NCBI GenBank assembly: GCA_030407005.1
Contig: JAUDYN010000011.1
Location: 1,478,501 to 1,542,500 of the forward strand
Direction: 5' to 3'
DNA from: Desarmillaria ectypa
Lineage: Eukaryota > Basidiomycota > Agaricomycetes > Agaricales > Physalacriaceae
DNA length: 64,000 bases
The translations under genes were made by a program, and so were the position numbers. Numbering within the stretch: position 1 is the stretch's first letter; each line of letters opens with the position of its first letter. The notes beneath the pieces were generated by a model. It was not told the origin of the DNA. It made no database searches and was given only the letters and a program-made list of their open reading frames with translations. Positions 46,308 to 57,965 of the stretch are shown here, in pieces.

Positions 46308-48654
46308 ACTCTCGTTTAAGTATAAGCAGTTGATCTTACACCCTTGGACCTGAGATTGCGACAGATTCATTGTAATGGTAATAGACTTTATTCGCTGAGA
46401 AACCACGCACTTGTTTTTTTTTCTTATACGGGCTTTTGTTGTATAGTCATCTAAGACAGTATTTTCCCGGTGGCCTCGATACGTTACTACAATTTTGTCG
46501 CCATAAATCAGCCTTTTTGTGGTGGAAACCACACGACGAGCATGAAAGTGCAAGGCACGGTAAACTGGTCGACAGGACATGTTACGGATCGGGAACGAGG
46601 GTAAAGATTCAAGGCTACACCGCAGGGATTATAACACCGGGGACAACTGACTTGATTCTAAGTCGACCCAAACAAACGAGTAAGGCAACTTGTACTCAAT
46701 AATTTGGGTCTTTGAAGAGGACGACATCAGCAGGTCGATGCCGCGAGAATGTATACTACTCATGGACGCCTACGTCATTAATCTGTCCTTTCCCTTGTTC
46801 TCTGTATGAAGTCCACCGAGCATAGATGCGTAGTGCCATGAACAAAACGTCGATTTGGTCGAAGCTGGGAAGCTGTATGCATATGAGAGCTTCGAGGTCC
46901 CATCGGCACTACTTCGCGACAAGGATTGTACCAAAGGAAATACACCACATTATCAGTGGAACATGCTGTTCACGAGCATTCAGTCGGGCGCCTGAAAATA
47001 ACTTTCGCCACCAAGCAAATGGAGAATGTCCAGCTCGGGGTCATGATGTGTACCCGCGACGTGAAAACATTTGAGCCAGTAGAATGCATAACTGAGAATC
47101 TAGAACGCAGGAGAAGTTCCTGAAAATTTCTTAAGTGAGTAGAGGGGATGAGAGAGGGAGTCAGACAGACTCACTGACCCGATCACGATCCTTCAACATC
47201 GACCACCATGACGTCAACCAGCATCGACCACAGTCCAACCCATCATACGGGTCGTCGATACAGCTTTTTCTAGCTCGCGAATGTCACTGTACCTCAAATT
47301 CGTACCATGTTACGGATGCTGGAAATGGAGAGTAAGACCTAAGTTGGGATTTGGGCACTAGCGAGTGCTACAAACCTCCCTCGATGCGAAACCCGTCAAA
47401 TCCACGCTTTTCAGGAACCAAAAACATTGAGCAGCGTTCGGTTTTAGTGCTAGGGCCGCTGGATCGTTCAAACCCAGAGCGCCTGCGACGCCATTGACCG
47501 AGTCGACGACCGCCGCACACTCTTAGAGATGCTAAGACATATGTGGTGTTATCGCCGTTCCCAGACACGTGAGCATCGATCAAGCTGAGCACTATTGTAG
47601 AGCATATTCCCCGTTTTCTCAGAGTATTATCGATACCGAAGCCAAGGAACCAAAAAAACTTTTGGCTATTGGAATGTTCGTTGTTAAGACTATGGAAGAA
47701 TCGCCGTCAGATGATTTATTCGAAAACGTCTTTCCGCAGCGTGCGGACCAATCAAACTGCGATTGGCGACATCGTGCGACGCTTTGAGGATCAGCATGCG
47801 CGGCGTTTTGTGAGTTAGGATAGTCCGTACATGGAGCTTTCTGCTCTCAACACTTCAATGAGTGTGGTAGAATCCTCATCGTCGTTTTATTCCCCTTCAA
47901 GTAAACCTTTAAACGTGTCACATCATGAGCAAACCTTGTCGATATTCTGGATTAGCCACTCGCCGAGATATGGTGAGTGAATCATCTATCTTCTCTGACC
48001 AGTGACTATACCTGTCATTCAGAACTTGGCACGAGACGGCATTTCAACAAGACTGCGTATATATGTGGTCTTCAAAAGTTAGATGCTGTACATGTCCTTG
48101 TGCAGAGTTGGACATCGGTGGATATATCGTCTGACTGGATTGATAGAGTATGGCATCGTCTTTAAGATGGTAGGCCGAAGATCGAGAACCTGCTGTCTAA
48201 AGCCGAAAGCTCAAGCTTCGAAGAAGGGAGGGCTCGATGCTATGTCAGGCATTACCCAGAAAGTATAGTAGCAACTCATACCTTCCATGTTGGTTGAAAG
48301 ACGATGAACAAGTCTGATGTGTCAAGAACGACACCTCTGATGCCCTGTGTACTGAACGATGCCCTTCAGGCATCAATATCAATGCTCCATACCCCGCACT
48401 CAGCCTACATTGAACAACTGTTTAGCTTGAACTTACCTGTGTCTGACTCAAACGACAGTCCGGGAAAACCTCAGAAGCTGTATGTAAGCTGCCGCACTAC
48501 ACACGCCCCAGCGAGGCCGAATATCCCCTTTTCGAATGACCCTCCCGTGGCCCCGCTGTTGTTGCTTGCTATTTGCAGAAGCGAGTCGGTACAAGTATCC
48601 AGTGTTTTCGTCCATTTTTCCAGCAACTTGTACAATGAGGTCGATGTGGAGGCC
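46308..48654. other. Spacer between BTB-C and the duplicated AKR flank
   Basis: About 2.3 kb with short, overlapping frames and no recognised domain. Minus-strand readings near 47,400-47,520 look protein-like in patches (LGLNDPAALALKPNAAQ), hinting at an unidentified decayed gene. Confidence 0.35.
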
Positions 48655-49085
48655 TTGCTAGCCAGCTTGCGTCGACTCGGCAGTGCGCGAGCCCTAAAAA
48701 TCCTAAGAAATTCCTACCGTTCAGTATCACTTGCGGAAAGTAAACGTATTCCAGTTCTTGTCAGGACACCTATTCCATTGTCGCCTCGGTCATCGCGGAC
48801 ACTACCCTCAGCTGCAGTCTGATCGCACCGTTCCCTCCCTCATTATTGTCCCCGGAGAGCTGCGAAAAAGGAGAATGCGACGATGCGATACTGAGTCGTC
48901 ACATCATCGAGGCTGTGGTTAGGGCGAAAGCAGCATGGTGAGTGCCCCGGGATGTTCAAGACGACAATATTCTCTCTACCAGCTCTCCTACCAACCAAGG
49001 CCGCTTCCAGTCATGTCACGGTTCACATCACGAGAGGATACAAAAGTCGTACCAGCTGCTTTTCCAGGCATCCCACAGTCTACCG
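48655..49085. repeat. Duplicated block upstream of the intact AKR gene
   Basis: Partner of 39,590-40,040. It ends at the AKR start codon and so includes the probable promoter of the gene. Confidence 0.8.
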
Positions 49086-50794
49086 ATGTCCCTTCAAAGT
49101 ACAGATATGTCCTACGGTCAGTCCCAAACCACCCTAACAATCCCAGCTCACAAATTGCTTCAAGTACCCCTCGGATCGTCTGGGCTGAAGGTGTCGAAAA
49201 TTATCCTCGGTTGCACAGTATATGGCAGTCCCGATTGGTATAGTTGGGTACAAGATGAAGAAGAGAGCATCAAGCAGATCACAGCTGCGTACGTCATTCC
49301 GTACGTCTTTTTCCAATACTCGTCTTACTCTCTGCCAGTTACGATATCGGAATCAACACCTTTGATACTGCTAATGTAAAAATATATTAATTTTCCTTTT
49401 TATTAACCAACGTTAGCATGCATTAGATCTATTCTAACGGACAATCCGAAATTGTATTAGGGAAAGCCATTGGGCAGCATGACATGTTGAGGGAGAAGAT
49501 AGTTGTGATGACAAAGGTTAGCGATTTCGTTTCGATTTGCTACCGGAGATGTCATATCTGTTCAGGTTTTTCACCCAGTAACACGATCCATGAACGAACG
49601 GATCCCTGGTCGAGCATCGGCGCTGGCCGATTGTAACGGATATGTGAATCAATACGGACTCAGTCGCAAGGTCTGGGCCTACTGTTTCTCCAAACTATAT
49701 GTTAATTGAACACTTCAAGCATATATTTGATTCGGTCAAGAGTAGCTTGGACCGTCTCCAACTGGATTATATCGATGTTCTTCACTGCCATGAATTCGAC
49801 TTCGAGACCCCGATCCCTGAGACGGTGAAGACATTACGCGCTCTATCCGTCAGATAGACTCAATCACAACTCAATCCAACTTCTTCAGATGCAAGCCCTT
49901 CATGATGTAGTAAAAGCTGGTTATGTTCGATACATCGGAATATCGACTTGTCGCGCCTGGCAATGTACGTCGGTTCCCTCTCCCACGTTAATGTTATACC
50001 CTGACATCTCTTCGTATATACAGTCCTCGTCATGCAAAGTACTCTTTCCTCGAAGAAGCCATCTTGAGAATGCTAACGGCCTGCATTTGGAGATTACGCG
50101 CTCAACAATCACTTGACACCATTCATCGCGGTGGAAAATGATTACAATCTTCTCTATCGCGAGGACGAAAACGAGTTGTTCCCGGCCTTGAAGGTTTGTC
50201 TCGCATGCAGAATAGGTCTAGCGATAGCCGACATTCGCCTCAGCATTTCGGAGTTTCTTCCGTGCCTTGGTCCACACTTGCTCGCGGTGCTGTCGGTCTA
50301 CCTCTGTATCAGCAGCTCATCGCACCTATCAATGGCAGGTGTGTGTGTCCTATAAAAACACTGTAAATCCACTCATTTGCGCCTACAGAACAAGGTGGCA
50401 TGATGCGATCATCTTGAGGTGAGTCATACCTTTATTTAGTTATCAAATTCAGCCTCCTGACACCTCTTCCTACATCAGAGTAGAAGAAATTGCTAGCCGG
50501 AGAAACATCACCATGACGCAAGTCGCCGTTGCATGGTCCATCAGTCGAGAAAGTATAGTCAAACGGAAGTGCTTTATCTAATCACCTATTGATGGTCGAT
50601 GGCTCAGGTGTTTGTGCCCTGGTCATCAACGCGTCATCCACTAACAAACTTTTGGACGCTGTTGGTGTGTTCGTCTTATTCGCTTTCACCTCCTGGTAAT
50701 AAAATATTTGATAGGCGGCTTGGATGTGGTGCTTACTCCTAACGAAATACGATATCTTGAAGAGCCATATAGTCCACAAAGGCTTCATTCTTGA
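49086..50794 (+). CDS. Aldo/keto reductase, intact 13-exon gene
   Basis: This is an NAD(P)H-dependent oxidoreductase of the AKR superfamily acting on carbonyl compounds; the substrate is unknown. Exons: 49,086-49,288, 49,339-49,375, 49,427-49,516, 49,566-49,670, 49,720-49,824, 49,889-49,964, 50,024-50,038, 50,093-50,193, 50,244-50,338, 50,389-50,418, 50,479-50,552, 50,608-50,664 and 50,715-50,794. All introns are GT...AG, phases fit, and the product is 355 residues, normal for the family. The catalytic tetrad is visible: D in NTFDTAN, Y in IYSNGQSE, K in VVMTK, H in VLHCHEFD. The cofactor region near TRSTNKLLDA is partly recognisable. The ATG at 49,107 is an alternative start. Exon 7 is only 15 nt. 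It is the only apparently functional copy of four. Confidence 0.8.
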
Positions 50795-51759
50795 AGAAAT
50801 GCTTTCTCAGACCTAGGAAATACATGGCTACGATACGTAAGTAGGAACGAGAATTTATGTTATCATCTACATTTACCACCCACTCGTTGTAGATGCCGAC
50901 GGACCACATCACCGAGCAAGCAGCAGCGTGATGGGTGTCAGAGATAGTCAGAAGACCTGTTCGCTGGATAAACAGCATTATATGCAATAGTCCTGTACTA
51001 ACACGTATGTTATTACGTCGAAGGGGTGGAGGTGCCGCAAACTTCCGCTGATAGGAAAGGTGATCTCGCCTCCCAAGAGGAAGAACAATTATATGTCGCA
51101 GAACCACGGAGATACGGAAATTAAACGTCGCTCGTCATCAGGAGGTCTTTGCCATTAAAACCATGAGGACACACGTAGGCAACCAGGCGATTCTCAACAG
51201 AATCACACTAAGTAAGTACAGGTACCGATGTCTGGCTGCATACATGACTTCATTGACGGCGTCAAAAGACCTTCTGTGTTCAAAAATGTCTAGCCTCTTC
51301 CCATAGTAGCTTAGAAGCGTGATATGTCGCACCCACAGATCCTTGAAAGCATCAATGGCCAGTAGTGACCACGATGAATTCACTGTGGAGAACTTACAAT
51401 TCATGGACCTGAAAGAACATGGACGTTATCTTCGACGAATCCCAGAAGTGACCCAAATCTTGCCAGCATGCTGCCACAAAGATTCTAGAGAATGTCGGTC
51501 CTGGAATCGGAAACAATAGTTCCACACTCGTTTCTCCAACTCAGCGTCAAGGTGAAGTACGCCGATTACAACAATAACCGTGCAACATGTTCTAAATCTG
51601 GGCTGCCAATGAAAACTTGCGGCCGTCACTTCCATTGGGACGATCATAAATAGCGTTCCTGCAAATACTTAAGTTCAGTCGCCGAGGTCAGAAGCAAAGT
51701 AGACCAGTACCCTCAGTACCCTATCTACGCCAATACGTCTTTGTCATGAAATTGGAACT
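50795..51759. other. Spacer, no gene recognised
   Basis: Minus-strand frames at 50,739-51,107 and 51,138-51,404 contain hydrophobic patches (YLYLLSVILLRIAWLP) but no recognised family, and no consistent exon chain could be built. Confidence 0.4.
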
Positions 51760-53650
51760 ACTCGGGACGCCGCTGACTTCGTGCGATCCCAATGAGGTCT
51801 CTGGCGAGATAAGTGCCCTTTTGATAAGCCACTGAATGAGCATGTCTTAGCCACCATCAATAGCGATGAAACGGAAACGGAACCTTGAACGGTAGCTAGG
51901 AGGGGGTCACTGCCTTCAATCACAGCTGCCTCTTCGATAGCCCATACGTTTGGGTTAGGTGAACTATCGGACTCGATAATGTTGAGATGATGGTCGGTGA
52001 TGAGACTGTCAAAATCTTGTAGCTCTTTTAAGTGATAGATTCGACCAATGGATTCGTCGCCAAACTTGTAAACCTGTGCTCTATACTAAATTCCAAAGGG
52101 TGTCAGAATGAATGGCAATCCTCCAGCGCTCACCCAGATTTCAGCAGGAAACCCTTGAAAACAGGCGAGGATGGTGGTCGTTTTATCTACCATCTATCTA
52201 TATGCTATGTACACTGATAGAAGCAATGAAAGGCGATAAAGACTCGAAGCCAAGGAGGAGAACACTGCTTCCTTGCTTGACAACCGAATACTCCGACTCC
52301 AGTACGCTGTGATGCACAGCACTTGTCATTCCAACAAAGGGGACTATCTATAAGCCAGACAGAAAGGACGTGTCAGCATGAGGTCCTCACTCTCCCTTTT
52401 CTTTCAGAAATAATTTGTTTTACATCAAGCTTTGTATCAGCGCGCGCTCATTACAAAGAAGAAAAAAATAACAATAGATTCCGCGCTTTATACGTGATGA
52501 TTTGTCCAGATATTGATTTTTCTACATCATTGTACTTCAGGTCAACTTGAATTACAGACACCATTGAAGCACATTATTAGATCATGATTAAATGATCCCT
52601 AGTGTTCTGGGTGCGACATTAAACAAATTGATTTGTGCCAGCCGGGCGAGCTCAAGGTAATATGCTCGCAAAAATTCATTTATTACATCGCGGAGCTCTG
52701 CGGCGGATTCGACGCCTGTGGGACCGGCGCCTCCATAGTCGCCAGTTGGTCTACGGAAGACATTAGGGAACAAATAGCGTACCGACGATACAAAATTGAG
52801 AAGCTTCCGGCGGTCAGCATCTGTGACAACGAGTTGATGAGCCTACTTGAAGCCTACCCATTATATGAATAATATCGACGGCAACCAAGCGCGTTCGAAT
52901 TGCCTGGTGATCTTTTACATCCTCAAGGAAATGTGCATGCTCTGTGACTGCGGGAATACCGAATGCTGTTGAAAGGAAGTATGCATTTAATATTTCCAAA
53001 ACAACCACTCACTTTCAGAACATGCCCCGATGGCTATCACCAATTTGTCGTATTGAAGAGAGAAGTTTCGCCGCTGAAATGGTGAGTACTCTTTTTCATC
53101 TAAGACTATCCAAGATGAGGACGAAAATGAAACAGAAGGAGTTGCAGGCAGGTTGATTGATATGGACATCCAACCAACGCACACATTCCAACGCCTTGCT
53201 TTTGAAGTATGAAATACACGTACTCTGTGAGTGATCATCCCGCTCGATCAGAAGGTTACCGATTCTGTCGCACCATGCTTGATACAGTGTCTGTGAATCA
53301 GTTTCGTGTCAGTCTTGATCCCTTGAACGCTACGATAACATGGGATAACAAAACTAACAACTTGAGGAGAATAACGCTGGACCTACGAAAGAGTATGTGA
53401 ACAGGGAGATTCGAGAAAAAGCGGGATAATTCACTTACGAGCTCAATGGCACATCAAAATTCGAACGTTACAACGGCAGCACTAGCTAAAAGAGGTGTAA
53501 AGTTGAAGTAATTGTTCGGAGATATGACATCGACACCTGGAAGAAGAATTAAATGGATTTTAGGTGGCAGAAAGTGAACCGTACTACATTGAACTTTGTA
53601 GCCTTCCCATCCAGAGCCAAGGATATAGAGTCGATCCTTGCGCAATGTTA
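51760..53650 (-). pseudogene. Alternative (type II) NADH dehydrogenase pseudogene
   Basis: Minus-strand readings follow the order of mitochondrial single-subunit NADH:ubiquinone oxidoreductases. The FAD-binding start RLYILGSGWEGY is near 53,630, followed by an intron and VISPNNYFNFTPLLASAAV near 53,490. Then come FSLQYDKLVIAIGA near 53,050, FGIPAVTEHAHFLEDVKDH near 52,950, and the NADH-binding GGAGPTGVESAAELRDVI near 52,720. NVWAIEEAAVIEGSDPLLATVQ near 51,930 comes from the second FAD-contact region. The second glycine motif has GGAGPTG where GGGPTG is usual. Stops and missing segments (notably 52,100-52,580) make it non-functional. Confidence 0.78.
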
Positions 53651-53839
53651 GATATGTCGAGTATGCGGCGAGAACAAATACAGGCGAGGTTTTCTACTGG
53701 TAGAACAGGATTTGAGGACTTGACCCACGTGGTAGAACAGAAGAAACACTTTAAGCTCCTCGAGGTAAGAACGAGCTGTGAAGTCATCCTGGGTGTCATA
53801 AGGCCATGATGCATGAATGCATGACAAAAACAAAAACGC

Positions 53840-54517
53840 TCCACGGCAACTTGGTTCTGTAATCACCTGATCGTTGACGACGAAATTAATATTATGCTGC
53901 TCACCACTGACGTCAAGGTTGATTCACAGTCCAACATAATCAGAGAGCATATACCCAACTTGAACTTCAACCACCATGTACCCAGTCATCTGTTCTGCAC
54001 TCAAGAAAGGCGCAAAAACACCAACCTGCGCGGTCTTAGGAACAACCCGAAACTTTAGGTTAGCCAAATCGTTTCGTATGACTGTAAGGGTAGGCTTTAA
54101 CCTTTCAATTCAGTTCGGTGCACGGCAACGATCCAGTGGTACGAGCCGTCTACTTTGCCTCGTCAGATTTTTGGGATTGACAACTCGAAAGATTATCGAA
54201 AGAGAGAAGCTGAAGAGCTTGTCTAAAGGCAGGTTTCAGACGTCTGCTCCTGTTGACGGCGCAGAGGGATGGAACGAGTTCCTCGCGACCGACTCCGAAG
54301 TGTTTGTCAAGGTGTGTCATATCTGACGCATATCTTGTTTGAATTGAGAAATAGTATATAGGCGGATCGTAACACTCGAATTTCTGTGGAAGACCTTCAG
54401 GAGAGAACAGTGACGCATATGCGCAGTGCCCGTCAAGAAGACGAGGAGCTTTTGGCTCAGGATGCAAAGGCGTCGCTCGGAAATGACAGTTATCCTATTC
54501 ACCATGCAGAAAAGTAG
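53840..54517 (+). CDS. Probable 3' exons of an unrecognised gene
   Basis: The last exon (54,362-54,517) reads as a charged, soluble protein end (VEDLQERTVTHMRSARQEDE ... HHAEK, then stop). It is joined by a GT...AG intron (54,312-54,361) to an upstream exon ending FLATDSEVFVK, with the phase conserved. Further upstream the frame is open from about 53,976, but splice choices are unclear and no start could be chosen. No family recognised. It may be a relic. Confidence 0.3.
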
Positions 54518-55155
54518 AGAGGAATTCACATGTACAAGATATTAGACATTTTGTACTTTTAATCCACAGACAAGACGAGAACTTGAACGTCAACAATTGG
54601 TACAAAAGCATCGAAGATTCAGATGTGATGATTAGGTCTCCATCTACTTGTCGACACGATGAGCCAGAAATGGTAATGCGCTGGACACCCGTACTCACTT
54701 TCTTTTCACCTCTCTCAATGCGCTCGGAATTGGAGATTTTTCCGGCGGCGTTCTGACCATTGCCTAGGAAAAACAACAGTGTCCTGAAGAACTAGATGAA
54801 AAAAGCTAAGTACCCTCATAGGCAGAGATACTTTGTCTGCCAGCTTGAGACAAGGTGGCCGCTTCGGTAGTATTACCGTAGCCAGTACCGGTGGACTCGA
54901 TAGGGTCTAGGTTCGTGTCGGCTGTCTTGCTAAAGCAAATGAAAAATTGCCTACCGCCCACCGGCATAGTAGGGATAGCATCACGAGTGACTTGATGGCC
55001 ATGCTCGTCTTGAAAATTTCTTGGATTGCTTCTGTAATTTTGCTGTTGAGCTGAGGTCATCATAGTAGAGTCGACCATTATAATTTTGTCTCGGAGACGA
55101 GGGAAGTGTCTTATATTGATGTCCCGTGGACATGACGTCAGTCCTAATAAGAACC
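54518..55155. other. Spacer, no gene recognised
   Basis: A 117-codon minus-strand frame (54,806-55,159) ends right at the F-box gene and is probably its 3' flank. No domain seen. Confidence 0.4.
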
Positions 55156-56534
55156 TCATCGAGCCATGACAGAAACCGATATGGTGATCAGTGAAGGGAC
55201 CACGCTACAAACAAAGGTCCCTCGAAGGATACAGGATCCCGGCGTGATCTTCTGGAGAGAAGGATAGACTGCTTTTATGCTCCTGGCAAATTCCTCACAC
55301 TGCGGCCACCCAAACAACGTTAGAGTCTCTACCTTTGGAAATAGCACAATCGACTCTATGATCCGCTGCCTTACCGCACTCTCGGTCCTCGCACTCATCG
55401 ATGAATCAATATACAAGGTTGTAGTCCCCGTAAGGAGGTGCTCATATCTCGGAGTCACACTTAGCCACTCCTCCGACATGTTCAAATCCGAGAGGGGCAC
55501 ATCGAGGGTGGTGATGGTGCCATGGAGGGCGATGTTCTGGAAAATCGTTTGTACGGCACTCGAGGGTGGCGGTGCGATGGAGAAGAGGATGACCGAGCCG
55601 TAGCAGGTCACGCTGCGAAGCTGGAGCATGGAATCGGGGGAAGAGAACAATTGAGACAGACACTCTGCCGACGAGCTAAGAGGTTTCAGCTCGGGAAAGG
55701 AACCCAGGGGGAGGGAGGCATCGTCACAGGTCACTCTGAGCATGAGATTGTCGGTGGTAGAATGGCGCGATAGAAAGGACGTAATGTCACTCAGATGAAG
55801 ATCAGGATACCGTATGACGAGTTTTTGCAAGGATGGAAGGAAGAGGGAGGACAACAAGGCGCGAATGTCTACGTTTACCAGCCAAACTTCTGTGAGGGGT
55901 GACAGATTCATCGTGCTGACGGTCCAGTCACGGAAGTATTCTGAGAGCATGAAATGAGCGCCAGAGAGGGTTATATCTTTGAGCGTGTTGACGATTGGTC
56001 CGTCAAACTTGGTACCTTCGACGTACTCGATTTGGGAAGCGTTGTTTATGTCGAGCGTATGGCACTGCACGCAGTGCAAGTGACGAAGGAGGCTGGAAAT
56101 TGCTGTACCACAATATGTGGGAGAATAGGCTGCTGGTGGCTGGAAAAGCTTCAATAATCCAGGGAAGTTCAAAATACAGACTGCAATTCTCTCTTCGTCT
56201 TGAAAAGCCTCGTTACCTGCTCCACCTCCTTGACATACTCCCCCAGCGAGAATTGGCAATAGAAGAAACCCACGGGTTGCTTCATCGAGAAAAAGAACCG
56301 GAGAGCAGGGATGCTGTTGAATGGCAGACGAGAGGGGGCCCCGAACCGCAGCGGCAGAGTGATGGAACGTAGACCATAAAAATCAGCATGCGGGGAGAGG
56401 ATTTGCGCAAGTGCTACAGCATTAATTCTCTTACACAAGCATGAAACGGCAATGAGGCTAGGGGGGTCAAGATCTCGAAGGATGAGAAGTAGGAGTTCAT
56501 TTGGGAGATCGTTGAGAGTGGCAGAGGGGGGCAT
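55156..56534 (-). CDS. F-box protein with leucine-rich-like C terminus
   Basis: This is a two-exon minus-strand gene: exon 1 is 56,239-56,534 and exon 2 is 55,156-56,188, with a 50-nt GT...AG intron at 56,189-56,238. The product is 442 residues. The N terminus holds a classic F-box (LNDLPNELLLLILRDLDPPS...), which binds Skp1 in SCF ubiquitin ligases and recruits substrates. The rest is rich in leucine with loosely repeated segments, as in many basidiomycete F-box proteins, and probably forms the substrate-binding part. The splice was chosen because it joins the two open frames in phase. The substrate is unknown. Confidence 0.85.
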
Positions 56535-57965
56535 CTTTCCGGTGCTCTATTCATTGCTGTCGATGACACATAAAGATTTAAAACGTCCTCCAGGCGACCC
56601 AGATAGTATGTGGTACAAATGGTTGAGAAATACACTGCTGAGGACGTGGTCAACAGTGGGGGTTCGAACACAAAAGCGATCCGGGCCGCCTTGTTTTTTC
56701 CTTTCCAAGCTTTTGAGCTCCGCGTTTGTTGCGGCTACGCAACAAGTAAACCAACTACTAAGACATGATAGTCCCGACACCTCCCAACCTTTGGGAACGT
56801 CGTGTAGATATACGGGGGTGTATTGATTTCCCCTTTTCCCCTTTTTTGTATACGAAGGCTGTTGAGGATTGGGTTTCACAGCCACCAACGGCACGGCTGG
56901 GCCGTTTTTATTTTGCAGTCAGTGAATTGACGACCACCGTATAATGTTCTTTGGATCTGCATTAGTGCGTTTTCTCCGTAGGAAGGTCACCTCGACGTTG
57001 AATGCGACGCTCTTCAACTATAGCCTTCTTCCTCATTACTATAGTGCGCTCCACTTAGTAAGCACTACTTTTGGGGGTTTTTGTCGATTTTCGTTTTTTT
57101 GGAAGAAGCGTGTCATATGTGACGTTCTCCTGCCATTTTTTGTCACGGCGCAAAAATGGATGTTCAACAAATTAATTACTCTTTCAATTTTGAGAATTTC
57201 GACAATCCGTCTACAGTTTTGTTCTTCTCATCAAAATAAGCATTCCTGTTAAAGGAATAGGAAATGCCGTGACAACTCTGGCTTCAATATCTATTATACA
57301 AAAGTAGCGGTGACTAAGTGACGCGCACCATACGATGTCACTACGTGGACAGATATATCTCTGTTTTTGTCACTGTGGTCCCCTCACTCGTAGTCATGCC
57401 AGGCTATCGTGGAGGATATCTGCTACTATGTTACCCGGCTGTTCCTTTCGCATCGCAGCTTTGTGGTGGGGTTGATATCATATTCGGCATTGTTGATACA
57501 TATACCATCAGTATCTCCCCTCCCGATTTGCTGGAATGTGCCTCGATGGAATTTGCCCTAGTTGTTCCCCTGATAGGGATCAGCGCTTGCTAGTGCGACG
57601 ACTATTACTACTACTTTGAACCGTAATTGAAGTCCGACAACTCATGTTATGGCCTGACACAACTTGTTCTACTTGTAATCGATATCAATTACTGGATTTT
57701 CCGATAATACATGACCTGAGATCAGATTTCATGAATCTGAAAACCAAGTCGTGAATGTTGGCATCTACAAAGCAACCGATTCTCGTGCTCAGTAGGGTTC
57801 TCGGTAGATGGTAAGTAGATATTAAATCTATCTATATCTAAAATTTATCCTCAAACCTACTCGTCTTCATGAAGTGAACATTAAGCAGAGAAAGAAGCCG
57901 AAGGAACATATTTTCCTCCGCCTTTCGAGAATATATCCTACAGAAAAACACGATCAGTTTTGCGT
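56535..57965. other. Spacer between F-box gene and urea permease gene
   Basis: About 1.4 kb. The F-box gene promoter should lie at its left end and the permease 3' UTR at its right end. A 91-codon plus-strand frame (57,318-57,593) is hydrophobic in part but has no recognised family. Confidence 0.45.

Noticed and set aside
55277..56372. Plus-strand frames of 83-125 codons over the F-box gene
   Set aside because: Shadows of the minus-strand F-box gene, which has a family motif, a good splice and full-length coding.
57318..57593. 91-codon hydrophobic frame as a small membrane protein
   Set aside because: Lies in the permease 3' flank, has no family signal, and starts without supporting context.
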